Shown one piece after another: positions 51,333 through 59,724 of a stretch of DNA of 64,000 bases. A program made the position numbers and the translations under genes. The notes beneath the pieces are model-generated. The model was not told the DNA's origin, did no database searches, and saw nothing but the letters and a program-made list of their open reading frames with translations. How positions within the stretch are numbered: position 1 is the first letter of the stretch; each line of letters opens with the position of its first letter. This DNA is from Desulfovibrio sp. UCD-KL4C. Lineage in GTDB: Bacteria; Desulfobacterota; Desulfovibrionia; Desulfovibrionales; Desulfovibrionaceae. The stretch lies in NCBI RefSeq assembly GCF_006210265.1, contig NZ_VCNC01000004.1:62001-126000 (forward strand). Direction: 5' to 3'.

Positions 51333-52295
51333 CTATTTAGTAATAGCTTTAATATACCAATCAATACTTTTCTTTAGACCTTCAGAAAATGGAGTCAGCC
51401 TGAACTCTATCATTTTTTCAAGCTTTTCATTACTAGCATTATGGCAGAAAACATCTGAATTTCTGGAAGTTTTTTTAAGGATTTCACCTTTGTAATTCAT
51501 TTCGTGGGCTATTGTCTCAATTACTTCTTTAATGCTCACCTGATTGTGAGTTGAAATATTTACAGACTCGCCTTTTGGGAGCTTATCAAAGACATTAACA
51601 ATTGCATCGACAGTGTCATGTACATAGATAAAATCGCGGCTCTGAGAGCCTGTTCCGTGAATCTCAAGTGGTAGATCGTTTAGCACTCGAAAAACAGTTA
51701 TAGGGATAACCCCGGCCAATTCTCCCTTGTAATTTTGGCGCGGACCGTAATTATTAAAAGGGCGAATGATGAATGAGTCGAGATCATACATTCTAACGTA
51801 GGTTTCAACAGCTAAATCAGCAGCAGCTTTTCCTGCAGCATACAAAGTTGTGGGATTACGTGGATGCGCTTCATCCATTGGCTCATAGATTGCAGTACCG
51901 TAAACTTCAGATGTGGAGAAATGACAAAGAGTTGTAAATGCATTTTTACGTTGAAGTTCAAGCAAATTTAGAACTACTTTGGTATTTGTCTCAAACGAAT
52001 TTGATGGATTCATGAATGAATAATTGAGAGCCTTTGTAGCACAGTTGAAAACTATATCTATGTCATGGCGTTCAAAAATATATTCAAGTGAAGTCGCAAA
52101 TTCTGCATCATCTTTATAAAGAATTGATCCATGCGAAATTGCTTCTTCTAAATTATTTTCATTTCCAAGAAAGAGGTTGTCAATTATAACAACCTCTTTA
52201 GCTTTCATATCAAGTAAGCGGTCAACAAGGTGGCTGCCTATAAAGCCAGCTCCGCCAGTAACCAAAATAGTGCTCCCTTTAATTTGAGGACGCAT
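51333..52295 (-). CDS. NAD-dependent sugar epimerase/dehydratase (extended SDR)
   Basis: 320 residues. Rossmann motif TGGAGFIGSH, Ser in CHFSTSEVYG, catalytic Y-x-x-x-K in LYAAGKAAAD and the sugar-contact RPFNNYGPRQN. This is the UDP-glucose 4-epimerase / dTDP-glucose dehydratase class; whether it epimerises or dehydrates cannot be told. The TSEVYG motif occurs in both types. Last gene of the minus-strand glycan cluster, six bases after the Gfo/Idh gene and followed by a terminator. Confidence 0.82.
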   Translation of the reverse strand: MRPQIKGSTILVTGGAGFIGSHLVDRLLDMKAKEVVIIDNLFLGNENNLEEAISHGSILYKDDAEFATSLEYIFERHDIDIVFNCATKALNYSFMNPSNSFETNTKVVLNLLELQRKNAFTTLCHFSTSEVYGTAIYEPMDEAHPRNPTTLYAAGKAAADLAVETYVRMYDLDSFIIRPFNNYGPRQNYKGELAGVIPITVFRVLNDLPLEIHGTGSQSRDFIYVHDTVDAIVNVFDKLPKGESVNISTHNQVSIKEVIETIAHEMNYKGEILKKTSRNSDVFCHNASNEKLEKMIEFRLTPFSEGLKKSIDWYIKAITK

Positions 52296-52300
52296 ACTTA

Positions 52301-53296
52301 CTACCTTTTACATTTGCAATTGTTACCGCATTCAACAATCTTAAGAGCGAGAGCAAGAGATTCTAGACCGTCTTCACCTGTCACTAGTGGAGTTTTACCA
52401 GTCTTACAGCATTCTAAAAAGGCTTCAACTTCAAGACGTAGTGGCTCTTTTTTAAGCACTCTGAAACTGGTGAAATCACCTTCCGCTACGCCAAATTTAG
52501 TGAAAAACCATTCGCTTTTATTTTCATTAACTTCAGCTGCATAATTTGAATGAAAAGAAAGTGTTTGATTAAGATAGTCGACAGTGAACATGCCATTTTC
52601 ACCAGTAATTGCAATTTCACGTACTTTAGTTGGAGTCACCCAGTTTACATCAAGAATGCCAAGAACACTATTTTCAAATCGGAGTAATCCGAAAACAATG
52701 TCTTCATTATCTGTATTCATTACTTTTGAAACTTCAGCAGTCATAGTTGATACTTCTGACTGTGAAATATAGCGCATCATATCTAGTTCATGTGTTGCTA
52801 GATCACTAGCGACACCTACATCCGTTATACGTCCGGGGTAAGGTGACTGCCTACGGGAATGGATAGTAAAAATTTTACCTAATTCACCGTTTGCAAGTCT
52901 CTGCTTAAGTTGTTGAATTGCAGGGTTAAATCGCTCTATATGACCAACTTGCAGTGTTTTTCCCACATTGTTGGCTTTTATAATCATCTCACGAGCTTCT
53001 TCAACTGTTTTTGCAATGGGTTTTTCTACTAAAACATGTATTCCTGCATCAAGGCAGTCCATTGTCGCTTGCATATGGAGCTTTGTCGGCAATGCAATGG
53101 TCACAGCATCTGGTTTTTCTTTTTCTATAAGCTCCTTGTAGTCAGAATATGCTCTCCCGCCATACAACGAACATAGTCTCACGGTCTGCTCTTCGTTTGG
53201 ATCGGCTATGCCAACTAGTTCGCACCCAGCTATATCTGAGTAAAGACGGACATGATTTTGGCCCATAGATCCTGTTCCAATTACTGCTACTTTCAT
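52301..53296 (-). CDS. Gfo/Idh/MocA-family oxidoreductase (nucleotide-sugar dehydrogenase-like)
   Basis: 331 residues. N-terminal Rossmann motif VIGTGSMGQNHVRLY, the signature HVLVEKPIAKTVEEA and a beta-sheet C-terminal domain, with the catalytic His region DLATHELDMMRYI. In this kind of cluster such proteins (WlbA, WbpB, GnnA) oxidise the 3-hydroxyl of UDP-GlcNAc derivatives so that a DegT aminotransferase can add an amino group. The DegT enzyme at 59725 and the WlbB-like acetyltransferase at 55083 fit that route. AAGGAT precedes the ATG at 53296. Function by context; the substrate is unproven. Confidence 0.78.
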   Translation of the reverse strand: MKVAVIGTGSMGQNHVRLYSDIAGCELVGIADPNEEQTVRLCSLYGGRAYSDYKELIEKEKPDAVTIALPTKLHMQATMDCLDAGIHVLVEKPIAKTVEEAREMIIKANNVGKTLQVGHIERFNPAIQQLKQRLANGELGKIFTIHSRRQSPYPGRITDVGVASDLATHELDMMRYISQSEVSTMTAEVSKVMNTDNEDIVFGLLRFENSVLGILDVNWVTPTKVREIAITGENGMFTVDYLNQTLSFHSNYAAEVNENKSEWFFTKFGVAEGDFTSFRVLKKEPLRLEVEAFLECCKTGKTPLVTGEDGLESLALALKIVECGNNCKCKR

Positions 53297-53318
53297 ATTT
53301 AAATCCTTGTGATAATGT

Positions 53319-54338
53319 TTATTTCAAATTTCCAAGTTCTAAAATATCTTCCACAATAGGAAGTTCTGGGTACTTAGAAATATGTCTAGAAATAATTCGA
53401 TTGTATTGTTCCTGAGACTTACATGATTCAAAACTTTGACCTTCAATTAATTTATTACAATTATTTGAAGATAAATACTTTGTTACAAGCATAAAACTGT
53501 CCCCAGTTTTAACCAGAAAATCTCCATTCGCAAAAGTTTTGATGATTGAGCCTGGATTTTCGTTAGAAAAATAATCAAGAAAATATGGGTAAGCCTGCAA
53601 GAAAAATATTTTTTCATTTCCTAGTAAAGAAAAAGCTCCGGGATATGGCTCCGTTAACGCTCTAATGAAATTATGAATGGTTAACGATGATTGAAACCAG
53701 TCAATTTCACCATCTTCAGGTTTGCGCATTGGAAGGTATTTAGGAATCCCTGTTTGTTCAGTAAAATGACTATTTATAATAGAATTATCTTCAATAGAAT
53801 CAATGAACATCTGAGCCGTTAACTGTGATACTTTATGATGAGTAGATGCGATTGTATCAAACTGGCTAATTTCGAAAGTACAATCTTTTATAGTTGCACC
53901 GTCATCAATGCCTGGGGTAATCTTAAATATAGACAGGTTAAATGACGTTTTTCCTAAAATCAAAGCCCAATTTTGAGGGGATCTCCCTCTACCTTCGGTG
54001 ATTCCATAAGGGCTTCCATGTGATCCTACTGCACAGATAGAGCAATGGCTAATGAGCCATTCCGGTATTAATCTTTGCCAGCCTGCAACTAGTAAAATGT
54101 CAATTTCAATATTCAGTATTTTTTGTTGATCTGACGCATCTCTCAACGAGTAATCGGAGATTTCAACATAGTTAATTCCTTTATTTTCGCAGATTTCTTT
54201 CTGATCTACGAATCCAGAGATATTAGCTGTATTAGTTAAAGGAGATAAGCCAATAACAGTATCAACTGTGATGGCCGATGCAACTGAATTAAGAACATCA
54301 ATCCCAGAAAAAATGGTATTTAAAATCACAATTTTCAT
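53319..54338 (-). CDS. Formyltransferase-family protein (sugar N-formyltransferase-like)
   Basis: About 339 residues. The N-terminal domain is of the methionyl-tRNA / sugar formyltransferase class with the segment GSHGSPYGITEGRGRSPQNWA and the Asp in TPGIDDGATI. The classic triad is Asn-x-His ... Asp; here the Asn position reads Gly (G-S-H) while His and Asp remain. This occurs in some subfamilies with a GRGRSP loop, so activity is not excluded. The C-terminal part is beta-rich. Likely adds a formyl group to an amino sugar made in this cluster. A TTG at 54347 is open, but the ATG at 54338 follows AAGGA. It overlaps the ribosome site of the deacetylase end. Confidence 0.7.
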   Translation of the reverse strand: MKIVILNTIFSGIDVLNSVASAITVDTVIGLSPLTNTANISGFVDQKEICENKGINYVEISDYSLRDASDQQKILNIEIDILLVAGWQRLIPEWLISHCSICAVGSHGSPYGITEGRGRSPQNWALILGKTSFNLSIFKITPGIDDGATIKDCTFEISQFDTIASTHHKVSQLTAQMFIDSIEDNSIINSHFTEQTGIPKYLPMRKPEDGEIDWFQSSLTIHNFIRALTEPYPGAFSLLGNEKIFFLQAYPYFLDYFSNENPGSIIKTFANGDFLVKTGDSFMLVTKYLSSNNCNKLIEGQSFESCKSQEQYNRIISRHISKYPELPIVEDILELGNLK

Positions 54339-54343
54339 GAGAA

Positions 54344-55075
54344 TCAATCCTTTTCGATACTATACTTGTTAAGCTTGCCAATATCACGAGCAAACGGAGG
54401 ACTAATAGAAAATAAGTCATTTACAACTTGAAAGTGCTTGTTAATAAGACATTCAAAAATAGAGCAATAATTTTGTGTGTTAGTTTGGTAGTGTAGCGGA
54501 TGCAACAACATTTGAATCGGCTTAATTTTAGAAAGATATACCCATTCTATAGGATCTTTACCTCGAAAAGACATACAGGAATCAGAAATATAGTTTTCAT
54601 CTGTAAAAAAAGATGGATCATAGGCGTTTACGAAGTTTTCAAATATAGGAAATTGTCCGTGAATTGATGGGCAATGTAGACTAATTGAGCAAACCTTCTG
54701 ACCAATAATATTCTCAAGAATTGTAGCTTCATTTTTAGCATGACTCAGCAATTCATCCTCACTGGCTTTAGGATAACATGTAGGGTCAAAGTGAAGCGCA
54801 ATTTCACTTCCTAGTTCTGAAATTTCTCTAAGATTTTTGGTGTTTTCGTGTGAATTAGGATTATAAAGAGGAGATGTTGCCATTATGAAATTAGTTGAAA
54901 CAACGTTTGCTTTAGCTTCTTTTTCAACTAAGCGTAAACAAAAGTCTATCGACAAATCAACGTCGTGTCGAAGAAGTAGACCAGGAGTTTTCCAGCTGAA
55001 ATCTTTAAACAGATAAGTTTTAGTTGTATCACTTATAGTTTTCAAAAATTTAACATAATCACTATCAGTAAACAT
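54344..55075 (-). CDS. Polysaccharide-deacetylase-like protein
   Basis: About 243 residues. The N-terminal segment GLLLRHDVDLSIDF contains the R-H-D-V-D motif used by the NodB/deacetylase fold for metal and base residues, followed by SEIALHFDPTCYP and later SLHCPSIHG, which can supply further histidines. The family removes N-acetyl groups from sugars or is a sugar-processing relative. An ATG at 55102 is open, overlapping the upstream gene; the ATG at 55075 follows AGGG and starts seven bases after that stop. It precedes the formyltransferase, so deacetylation followed by formylation of the same amino group is a plausible order, though inferred. Confidence 0.65.
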   Translation of the reverse strand: MFTDSDYVKFLKTISDTTKTYLFKDFSWKTPGLLLRHDVDLSIDFCLRLVEKEAKANVVSTNFIMATSPLYNPNSHENTKNLREISELGSEIALHFDPTCYPKASEDELLSHAKNEATILENIIGQKVCSISLHCPSIHGQFPIFENFVNAYDPSFFTDENYISDSCMSFRGKDPIEWVYLSKIKPIQMLLHPLHYQTNTQNYCSIFECLINKHFQVVNDLFSISPPFARDIGKLNKYSIEKD

Positions 55076-55082
55076 TTTAGCC

Positions 55083-55679
55083 CTATTTATAGTTACTTTC
55101 ATTTATAATAATTGCGCTTTTACAATGCTCACAAGTCAATTCAATATTCGGAGTGTTTGTCGGCTCTAGCGAAAACTTGTTGCCACAAGGGCAAACGTAA
55201 CCTCTGAGCCGTGCAGGATTACCATAGACTAATCCATAATCAGGAACATCTTTGGTTACTACACTTCCTGCGCCAACAATAGCCCATTTACCAATTGTCG
55301 TGTTACAAACAATTACAGAGCCAGCGCCAATTGCTGCACCAGATTTTACGAGAGTTTCGTAGCATTTCCAATCACTGATATCCATTAAGGATCCATCACT
55401 ATTTACTGCTCTTGGAAACATATCATTAGTAAAACAGACAGATGGACCGATGAAGACACCATCTTCTATTGTTACGCCTCTAAAAATATTGGCGTAGTTT
55501 TGGATTTTAACATTGTTTCCGACGATAGCTCCAAAGTCAATAAAAGCTCCTTTTCCAATAATACAGTTTGAGCCAATCATAGCATTTTTTCTAATTTGAA
55601 CATTTTGCCAAATATATGTTTTACCGCCAACACTTGCTTCTTGGTCAATGTCTGCAGTAGGGTGTGTATAGTATTTCAT
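55083..55679 (-). CDS. Left-handed beta-helix N-acetyltransferase (WlbB/WbpD-like) with C-terminal zinc ribbon
   Basis: 198 residues. Hexapeptide repeats from about 10 to 150 (VGGKTYIWQNVQIRKNAMIG, then IVGNNVKIQNYANIFRGVTI, VFIGPSVCFTNDMFPRAVNS). The FTNDMFPRA loop is typical of WlbB/WbpD/QdtC, which acetylate the 3-amino group of 2,3-diamino sugars. The C-terminal 35 residues carry a C-x-C ... C-x-x-C zinc ribbon (YVCPCGNKFS with LTCEHCKSAI), found in several family members. It uses acetyl-CoA. With the Gfo/Idh oxidoreductase and DegT aminotransferase in the cluster it suggests a 2,3-diacetamido sugar. Confidence 0.82.
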   Translation of the reverse strand: MKYYTHPTADIDQEASVGGKTYIWQNVQIRKNAMIGSNCIIGKGAFIDFGAIVGNNVKIQNYANIFRGVTIEDGVFIGPSVCFTNDMFPRAVNSDGSLMDISDWKCYETLVKSGAAIGAGSVIVCNTTIGKWAIVGAGSVVTKDVPDYGLVYGNPARLRGYVCPCGNKFSLEPTNTPNIELTCEHCKSAIIINESNYK

Positions 55680-55748
55680 TTTTAATATAATTTGTTAAGG
55701 TTACGAAATAAAATTGAATGACAACAGATAATGTTTTCAAAAAAATTA

Positions 55749-56831
55749 TTATGAGATTGAATTTATAATATTGTTAAAATGTTTTATACAAATATGCCAA
55801 CCATGGTTTCTAACTAACCATTTCTGTCCTTTACTTCCGAGTAATAAAAGTTCTTTTTTGCTGTTACAGCTGAGCAAAGTGTCACAGAGAGATTCTTTTT
55901 TTATATTACAATTAAGAATCGGCGGCAGATCTGAGCCATATAGTAGTGAAGCAGAAGCTTTACTAACGTAAGTTAAAACAGGTTTTCCTAAAGACATTGC
56001 CTCATGTGCAATACCTCCCATCCAGCCAACATAAAATTGGTCAACAATTACATCTGCAAAATTCATATATTTGACATACTCTTCAAAGCGTAATTTCTTA
56101 AGCCAAATATAATTATTTGAATATTTAGATATAGATGTTTTTTCTTGTAAATATTTCCAGTCCTTACCATGTTCTATCAAATAACATTTAGCGTTTAAAC
56201 CAGATGCAAGAGCCTTATCAAATTCTTCAAAGAAAATATCATTACCTTTGGATTGCTTTAATTTTTTCTGTGATAAAAAATCTATTCTTGTCGGGTGAAA
56301 AAAAATTATTTCTGAAAAATTATTTACGGCACAGTTTTTCTTTAAAAAGCGATGTGGATAACGGAAAAAAGAAACGTTTTTTATATTATGTTTGTTCAGA
56401 GTCTGAAGGAAATCCTTTCTAGGGTTGATTAAATTTATGTTAACTGATTTTAAAACATATTTATAAACATACGATAAAAATTTTTTTTTATTAATTAATT
56501 CAGACATGTCTGAGCCTGTTGGAATGTTAATTGTTGGGGGGAGATCTAGTACTTTTTTAAAGACCCACCACAAATGCAAAGACAAGGGAAGGCTTCCTGT
56601 AAAAGTGATTATCAAATCTGCTTTCTTGGTTTCCTTAATGAGGTCTATTGTTTTTTTGGTGTATTTAATTTGAGTAGAGTTTGGCAAAGGGCTGACAAGA
56701 CCTTTGCTCGTATGATTATATTGATATCTTTGATGCCTTGCAATGGTTACATCGTATCCATTATTGATTAAGAATGTGCCAAGAGTTATATCGCAATCTG
56801 CAAGCGCCCCAAAAATGAGTATTTTTTTCAT
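55749..56831 (-). CDS. Glycosyltransferase, GT-B fold (family-4 like)
   Basis: 360 residues, GT-B fold. N-terminal LIFGALADCDITLGTFLINNG, TGSDMSEL in the middle, and the C-terminal donor-binding region EEYVKYMNFADVIVDQFYVG, GGIAHEAMSLGKPVLTYV with the glutamate that family-4 enzymes use. The body is Lys/Asn-rich, more AT-rich than housekeeping genes here. Adds a sugar to the growing surface glycan; donor and acceptor are unknown. It follows the methyltransferase gene by two bases. Confidence 0.72.
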   Translation of the reverse strand: MKKILIFGALADCDITLGTFLINNGYDVTIARHQRYQYNHTSKGLVSPLPNSTQIKYTKKTIDLIKETKKADLIITFTGSLPLSLHLWWVFKKVLDLPPTINIPTGSDMSELINKKKFLSYVYKYVLKSVNINLINPRKDFLQTLNKHNIKNVSFFRYPHRFLKKNCAVNNFSEIIFFHPTRIDFLSQKKLKQSKGNDIFFEEFDKALASGLNAKCYLIEHGKDWKYLQEKTSISKYSNNYIWLKKLRFEEYVKYMNFADVIVDQFYVGWMGGIAHEAMSLGKPVLTYVSKASASLLYGSDLPPILNCNIKKESLCDTLLSCNSKKELLLLGSKGQKWLVRNHGWHICIKHFNNIINSIS

Positions 56832-56833
56832 AT

Positions 56834-57982
56834 CTAACTTAGTTTTGGGTAGTGAAGATTTACATTCTCCTCAGATAATTTTGCTATCACGGCATCAATA
56901 TATAGAGGGCTTACAGCTATAAAAACATCTGTTATTCCGAGTTTTTTAATTGCTGAACGATTATAAATAGGAATACCAAAAACATCTTTTTCTTGATGAG
57001 AAGAGTCTTCGTCAATGTAGCAAGCGATGTCGCTTAGAGGAACGTTACAATACTTAGGCGTCATACGTCCAAGAGTGCTACATCCAAAAATGGCATACTT
57101 ACTTTCAGAATTTTTCTTTAAGTACATATCAGTAAAGCTGTCAAAAAAAGAACTGCAAATTTCTGTGTTTTTATTTATTATTTTTAAATTTTGAGCATAT
57201 GGATTTGTGTTAATTTTTTTAGTTGGATCTTTTTTTAATGCTGCATATAGAGGAACTTTATCTTCAACGATATTTTCAATAGTAAGCCCCGCTCTTATCG
57301 CTAAATTTTCTAAAGAATATTTGGTCATTTTTGTTAAGTGGTCAATGCAAAAGAAATCACCAGGGATCATCGAGAAATTAGGAACTTCAATAAAAATAGT
57401 TCCACCTTCTGCTAAATGCTTCGCTTGCCATTGTAAAAAATCAAGTGGGTTATTTACATGTTCAATTACACTGAACGAAATTATCAGGTCAAATTTTTTG
57501 GGAAGTAAATCTAGTTCGTTATAAGGTGTTTGGTAAACCTTGGAAATTTCATTGATTGATAACAGATCTCTCTGTCCCATATTGGGTTCGAGAGCATTTA
57601 TTTCCCAGTCATTAATTTTCGAGCAAAAATATTTTAAGAAATCTCCTTTGCCAGCGCCTAATTCTAGTAGACTCCTCTTGGTGTTGAGATCCACAAGCTC
57701 GTTAAGCTTTTTAAAATTAAGTTCTGTTCGAGAAACTTTTTTGGACTTATTAAAAAAAGTAAGAGCTGCTCGCGGCTTAAATTTTTCTTTTAAATAAAAG
57801 TTGGAACCTTCGGCCCTAATTCCTTTGCTGTTAAATATTAGGCCACATTCAGTACATATTTTAATTTTGAGACTAGCATTCTCAACAGTTTTAAAATTTG
57901 AAGCGATGCATGTTCCGCTATAGTCTGGGAAACAGTCTTCTAAATTAGTAGATGAGCATACAGGGCATATTTTATTATTCAT
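56834..57982 (-). CDS. Zinc-finger SAM-dependent methyltransferase (sugar C-methyltransferase type)
   Basis: 382 residues. N-terminal zinc knuckle (CPVCSSTN, then KICTECGLIFN), followed by a class I SAM domain with LLELGAGKGDFLKYF and IISFSVIEHVNNPLDFL, and a C-terminal domain with YAIFGCSTLGRMTP. This is the domain order of the TylCIII/NovU type of sugar C-methyltransferase. The substrate may also be another carbohydrate or protein. Overlaps the ATP-grasp gene by eight bases and ends two bases before the glycosyltransferase. Confidence 0.78.
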   Translation of the reverse strand: MNNKICPVCSSTNLEDCFPDYSGTCIASNFKTVENASLKIKICTECGLIFNSKGIRAEGSNFYLKEKFKPRAALTFFNKSKKVSRTELNFKKLNELVDLNTKRSLLELGAGKGDFLKYFCSKINDWEINALEPNMGQRDLLSINEISKVYQTPYNELDLLPKKFDLIISFSVIEHVNNPLDFLQWQAKHLAEGGTIFIEVPNFSMIPGDFFCIDHLTKMTKYSLENLAIRAGLTIENIVEDKVPLYAALKKDPTKKINTNPYAQNLKIINKNTEICSSFFDSFTDMYLKKNSESKYAIFGCSTLGRMTPKYCNVPLSDIACYIDEDSSHQEKDVFGIPIYNRSAIKKLGITDVFIAVSPLYIDAVIAKLSEENVNLHYPKLS

Positions 57983-59051
57983 TTCTATTTCCTTTCTCCG
58001 GTATAAATTGATTTTTTAGTGAGCGAATTGCAAGTCCGTGTGTATATGGAATTTGCTTAGAAGTGAAATCCTTCGATGTCAGTTCAGAAATCATGATTTC
58101 CGGATCATTATGACCACAAAGAGCCCTTATTGATGTTGTTCCAGAAAATCTAGGATTTATTTCAAAGATATAGATATCTTCATTATGGATACGACATTGA
58201 ATGTTTAGTGGCCCAATAGATCCAATCGCATTCGCAACGTTGAAGGCAAACTTTTTTAGTTTTGGGTAATCTCCAACGTGTCCCTGTGAAATTCCTGTGG
58301 ATATTATTAGATTGTCATCTTTGATACGTTTGAAACATTGATTTTTTACAATATTTCTAACAGATAATGTGGAGGTCAGATTCCGCTTCAACACAAAGGC
58401 AGAATAAGCTTTTGCCTGTTGGTTAGACATTACACCAATAGTATATTCTTCATTGTAACTTCCAACATACTCTTGAGCTATGAATTGCCCATGCGAAGTG
58501 AGTTTAATATAATTTAATATGTGTAGTGCTTCTTCTCTGGATTGAATAATATAAATATCTTTTGAGCCACCAGCACCTACATTTGGTTTAAGTACGTATG
58601 GCGGCATAATTTCTTTTTCTATACTGTCAAGAATCAGTTCAACTCTCTTCTCTAAATGTATTTTAACAGTTCGAGGATAATTAAAGTTATTTTTTTTTAG
58701 GAATTCTACTGTTTTTTCTTTATCTAAGCATGTGTCTAAGACTTGCTCAGTGTTCATGAGTAAGGTGATTCCTTTTTCTTTAAAAAGTCTTCTGTGCTTA
58801 GAAATTACAGCTAACTCAGCTTCTGAACCAGGAATAAGCATTTCAATCTTTCTATCAATGCATGTTTCTAAAATAAAGTTGATATAAATTTTGCTTGAAG
58901 CAAGTGGAGCTAGAATAAAATTATCTGGATTTCCAGTTGTAAGTGGTACAATGTTAGTTATACTGATTTCATAATCAGGAAGGTTTTGCAAAGCACTATA
59001 AATTTGAGCTCCGACATTTGCATCGCCTACTGCAGTTATCATTATATTCAT
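57975..59051 (-). CDS. ATP-grasp enzyme (carbamoyl-phosphate-synthase-like)
   Basis: 358 residues. N-terminal Rossmann-like domain (GDANVGAQIYSALQN), then the ATP-grasp fold with PYVLKPNVGAGGSKDIYII, FIAQEYVGSYNEEYTIGV and the metal-binding FEINPRFSGTTSIRAL. Such enzymes join a carboxylate to an amine or alcohol with ATP. In glycan clusters they often attach an amino acid or organic acid to a sugar. It lies between a methyltransferase and a metallophosphoesterase and abuts the latter with no spacing. Substrate unknown. Confidence 0.78.
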   Translation of the reverse strand: MNIMITAVGDANVGAQIYSALQNLPDYEISITNIVPLTTGNPDNFILAPLASSKIYINFILETCIDRKIEMLIPGSEAELAVISKHRRLFKEKGITLLMNTEQVLDTCLDKEKTVEFLKKNNFNYPRTVKIHLEKRVELILDSIEKEIMPPYVLKPNVGAGGSKDIYIIQSREEALHILNYIKLTSHGQFIAQEYVGSYNEEYTIGVMSNQQAKAYSAFVLKRNLTSTLSVRNIVKNQCFKRIKDDNLIISTGISQGHVGDYPKLKKFAFNVANAIGSIGPLNIQCRIHNEDIYIFEINPRFSGTTSIRALCGHNDPEIMISELTSKDFTSKQIPYTHGLAIRSLKNQFIPEKGNRNE

Positions 59052-59723
59052 TTAATTATCCAGTTTTTTTAGTACACTGTTTAAGGATATTGATTCATTA
59101 AAAGGTTCACACATTTTAAATAACGGCGAAGGGTTATAGCTTAAAGTTTTAAACTTAAATTTGTTGTCTTCAAATACGAGATAATTAGCTCTACATGGAC
59201 CTCTCCGTGGGAGGCCTACGGATCCAATGCTGTATATAGATTTATTGGCAATATCAACTTTAAACTGTACATGATTGTGGCCAATAAAAAAAACATCTGA
59301 ATCGAAGTCTAGAAAGCGATGATGGTTATCACTGTCTTTATATATGTATTCATCAATTGACCAAGGGGATGCGTGTGTGATCATGCATTTTTGGTTATTA
59401 ATGGTCAAATAGACTTCTTTTTGTAAAGTTTGCAGCCAAAATAATATTTCATCATTTTTACTTAAATCAAAATATTCATGATACTTTATTAATAGCTCAT
59501 TAGTTGTGTATGAGCCTTTTGTTTTTAACAACATGTGCTCATGGTTGCCTTCGATACACGTAGCATTTCTTTCGATAAGAGCTTTAACGCATTGTTTATA
59601 AAAAGGTAAGTATCCTAAAGTATCTCCCAAAACATAAATGTCATACGAAAGCGGAATTTCGTTAAGAACTTTTTCAAGGGCAAAATGGTTCCCATGTATA
59701 TCAGCTAAAAAAGCTATACACAT
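59052..59723 (-). CDS. Metallophosphoesterase (calcineurin-like)
   Basis: 223 residues. The metal ligands of the calcineurin fold are all present: D-x-H in FLADIHGNH, the GDTLGY motif, GNHEH in CIEGNHEHML, H in ITHASPW and GHNHVQF. It is a stand-alone phosphatase or phosphodiesterase without signal peptide, so cytoplasmic. Its position between the DegT aminotransferase and the ATP-grasp gene (one base on each side) makes it part of the glycan operon; it may remove a phosphate from an intermediate. It is not a common member of such clusters. Confidence 0.85.
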   Translation of the reverse strand: MCIAFLADIHGNHFALEKVLNEIPLSYDIYVLGDTLGYLPFYKQCVKALIERNATCIEGNHEHMLLKTKGSYTTNELLIKYHEYFDLSKNDEILFWLQTLQKEVYLTINNQKCMITHASPWSIDEYIYKDSDNHHRFLDFDSDVFFIGHNHVQFKVDIANKSIYSIGSVGLPRRGPCRANYLVFEDNKFKFKTLSYNPSPLFKMCEPFNESISLNSVLKKLDN

Positions 59724-59724
59724 T

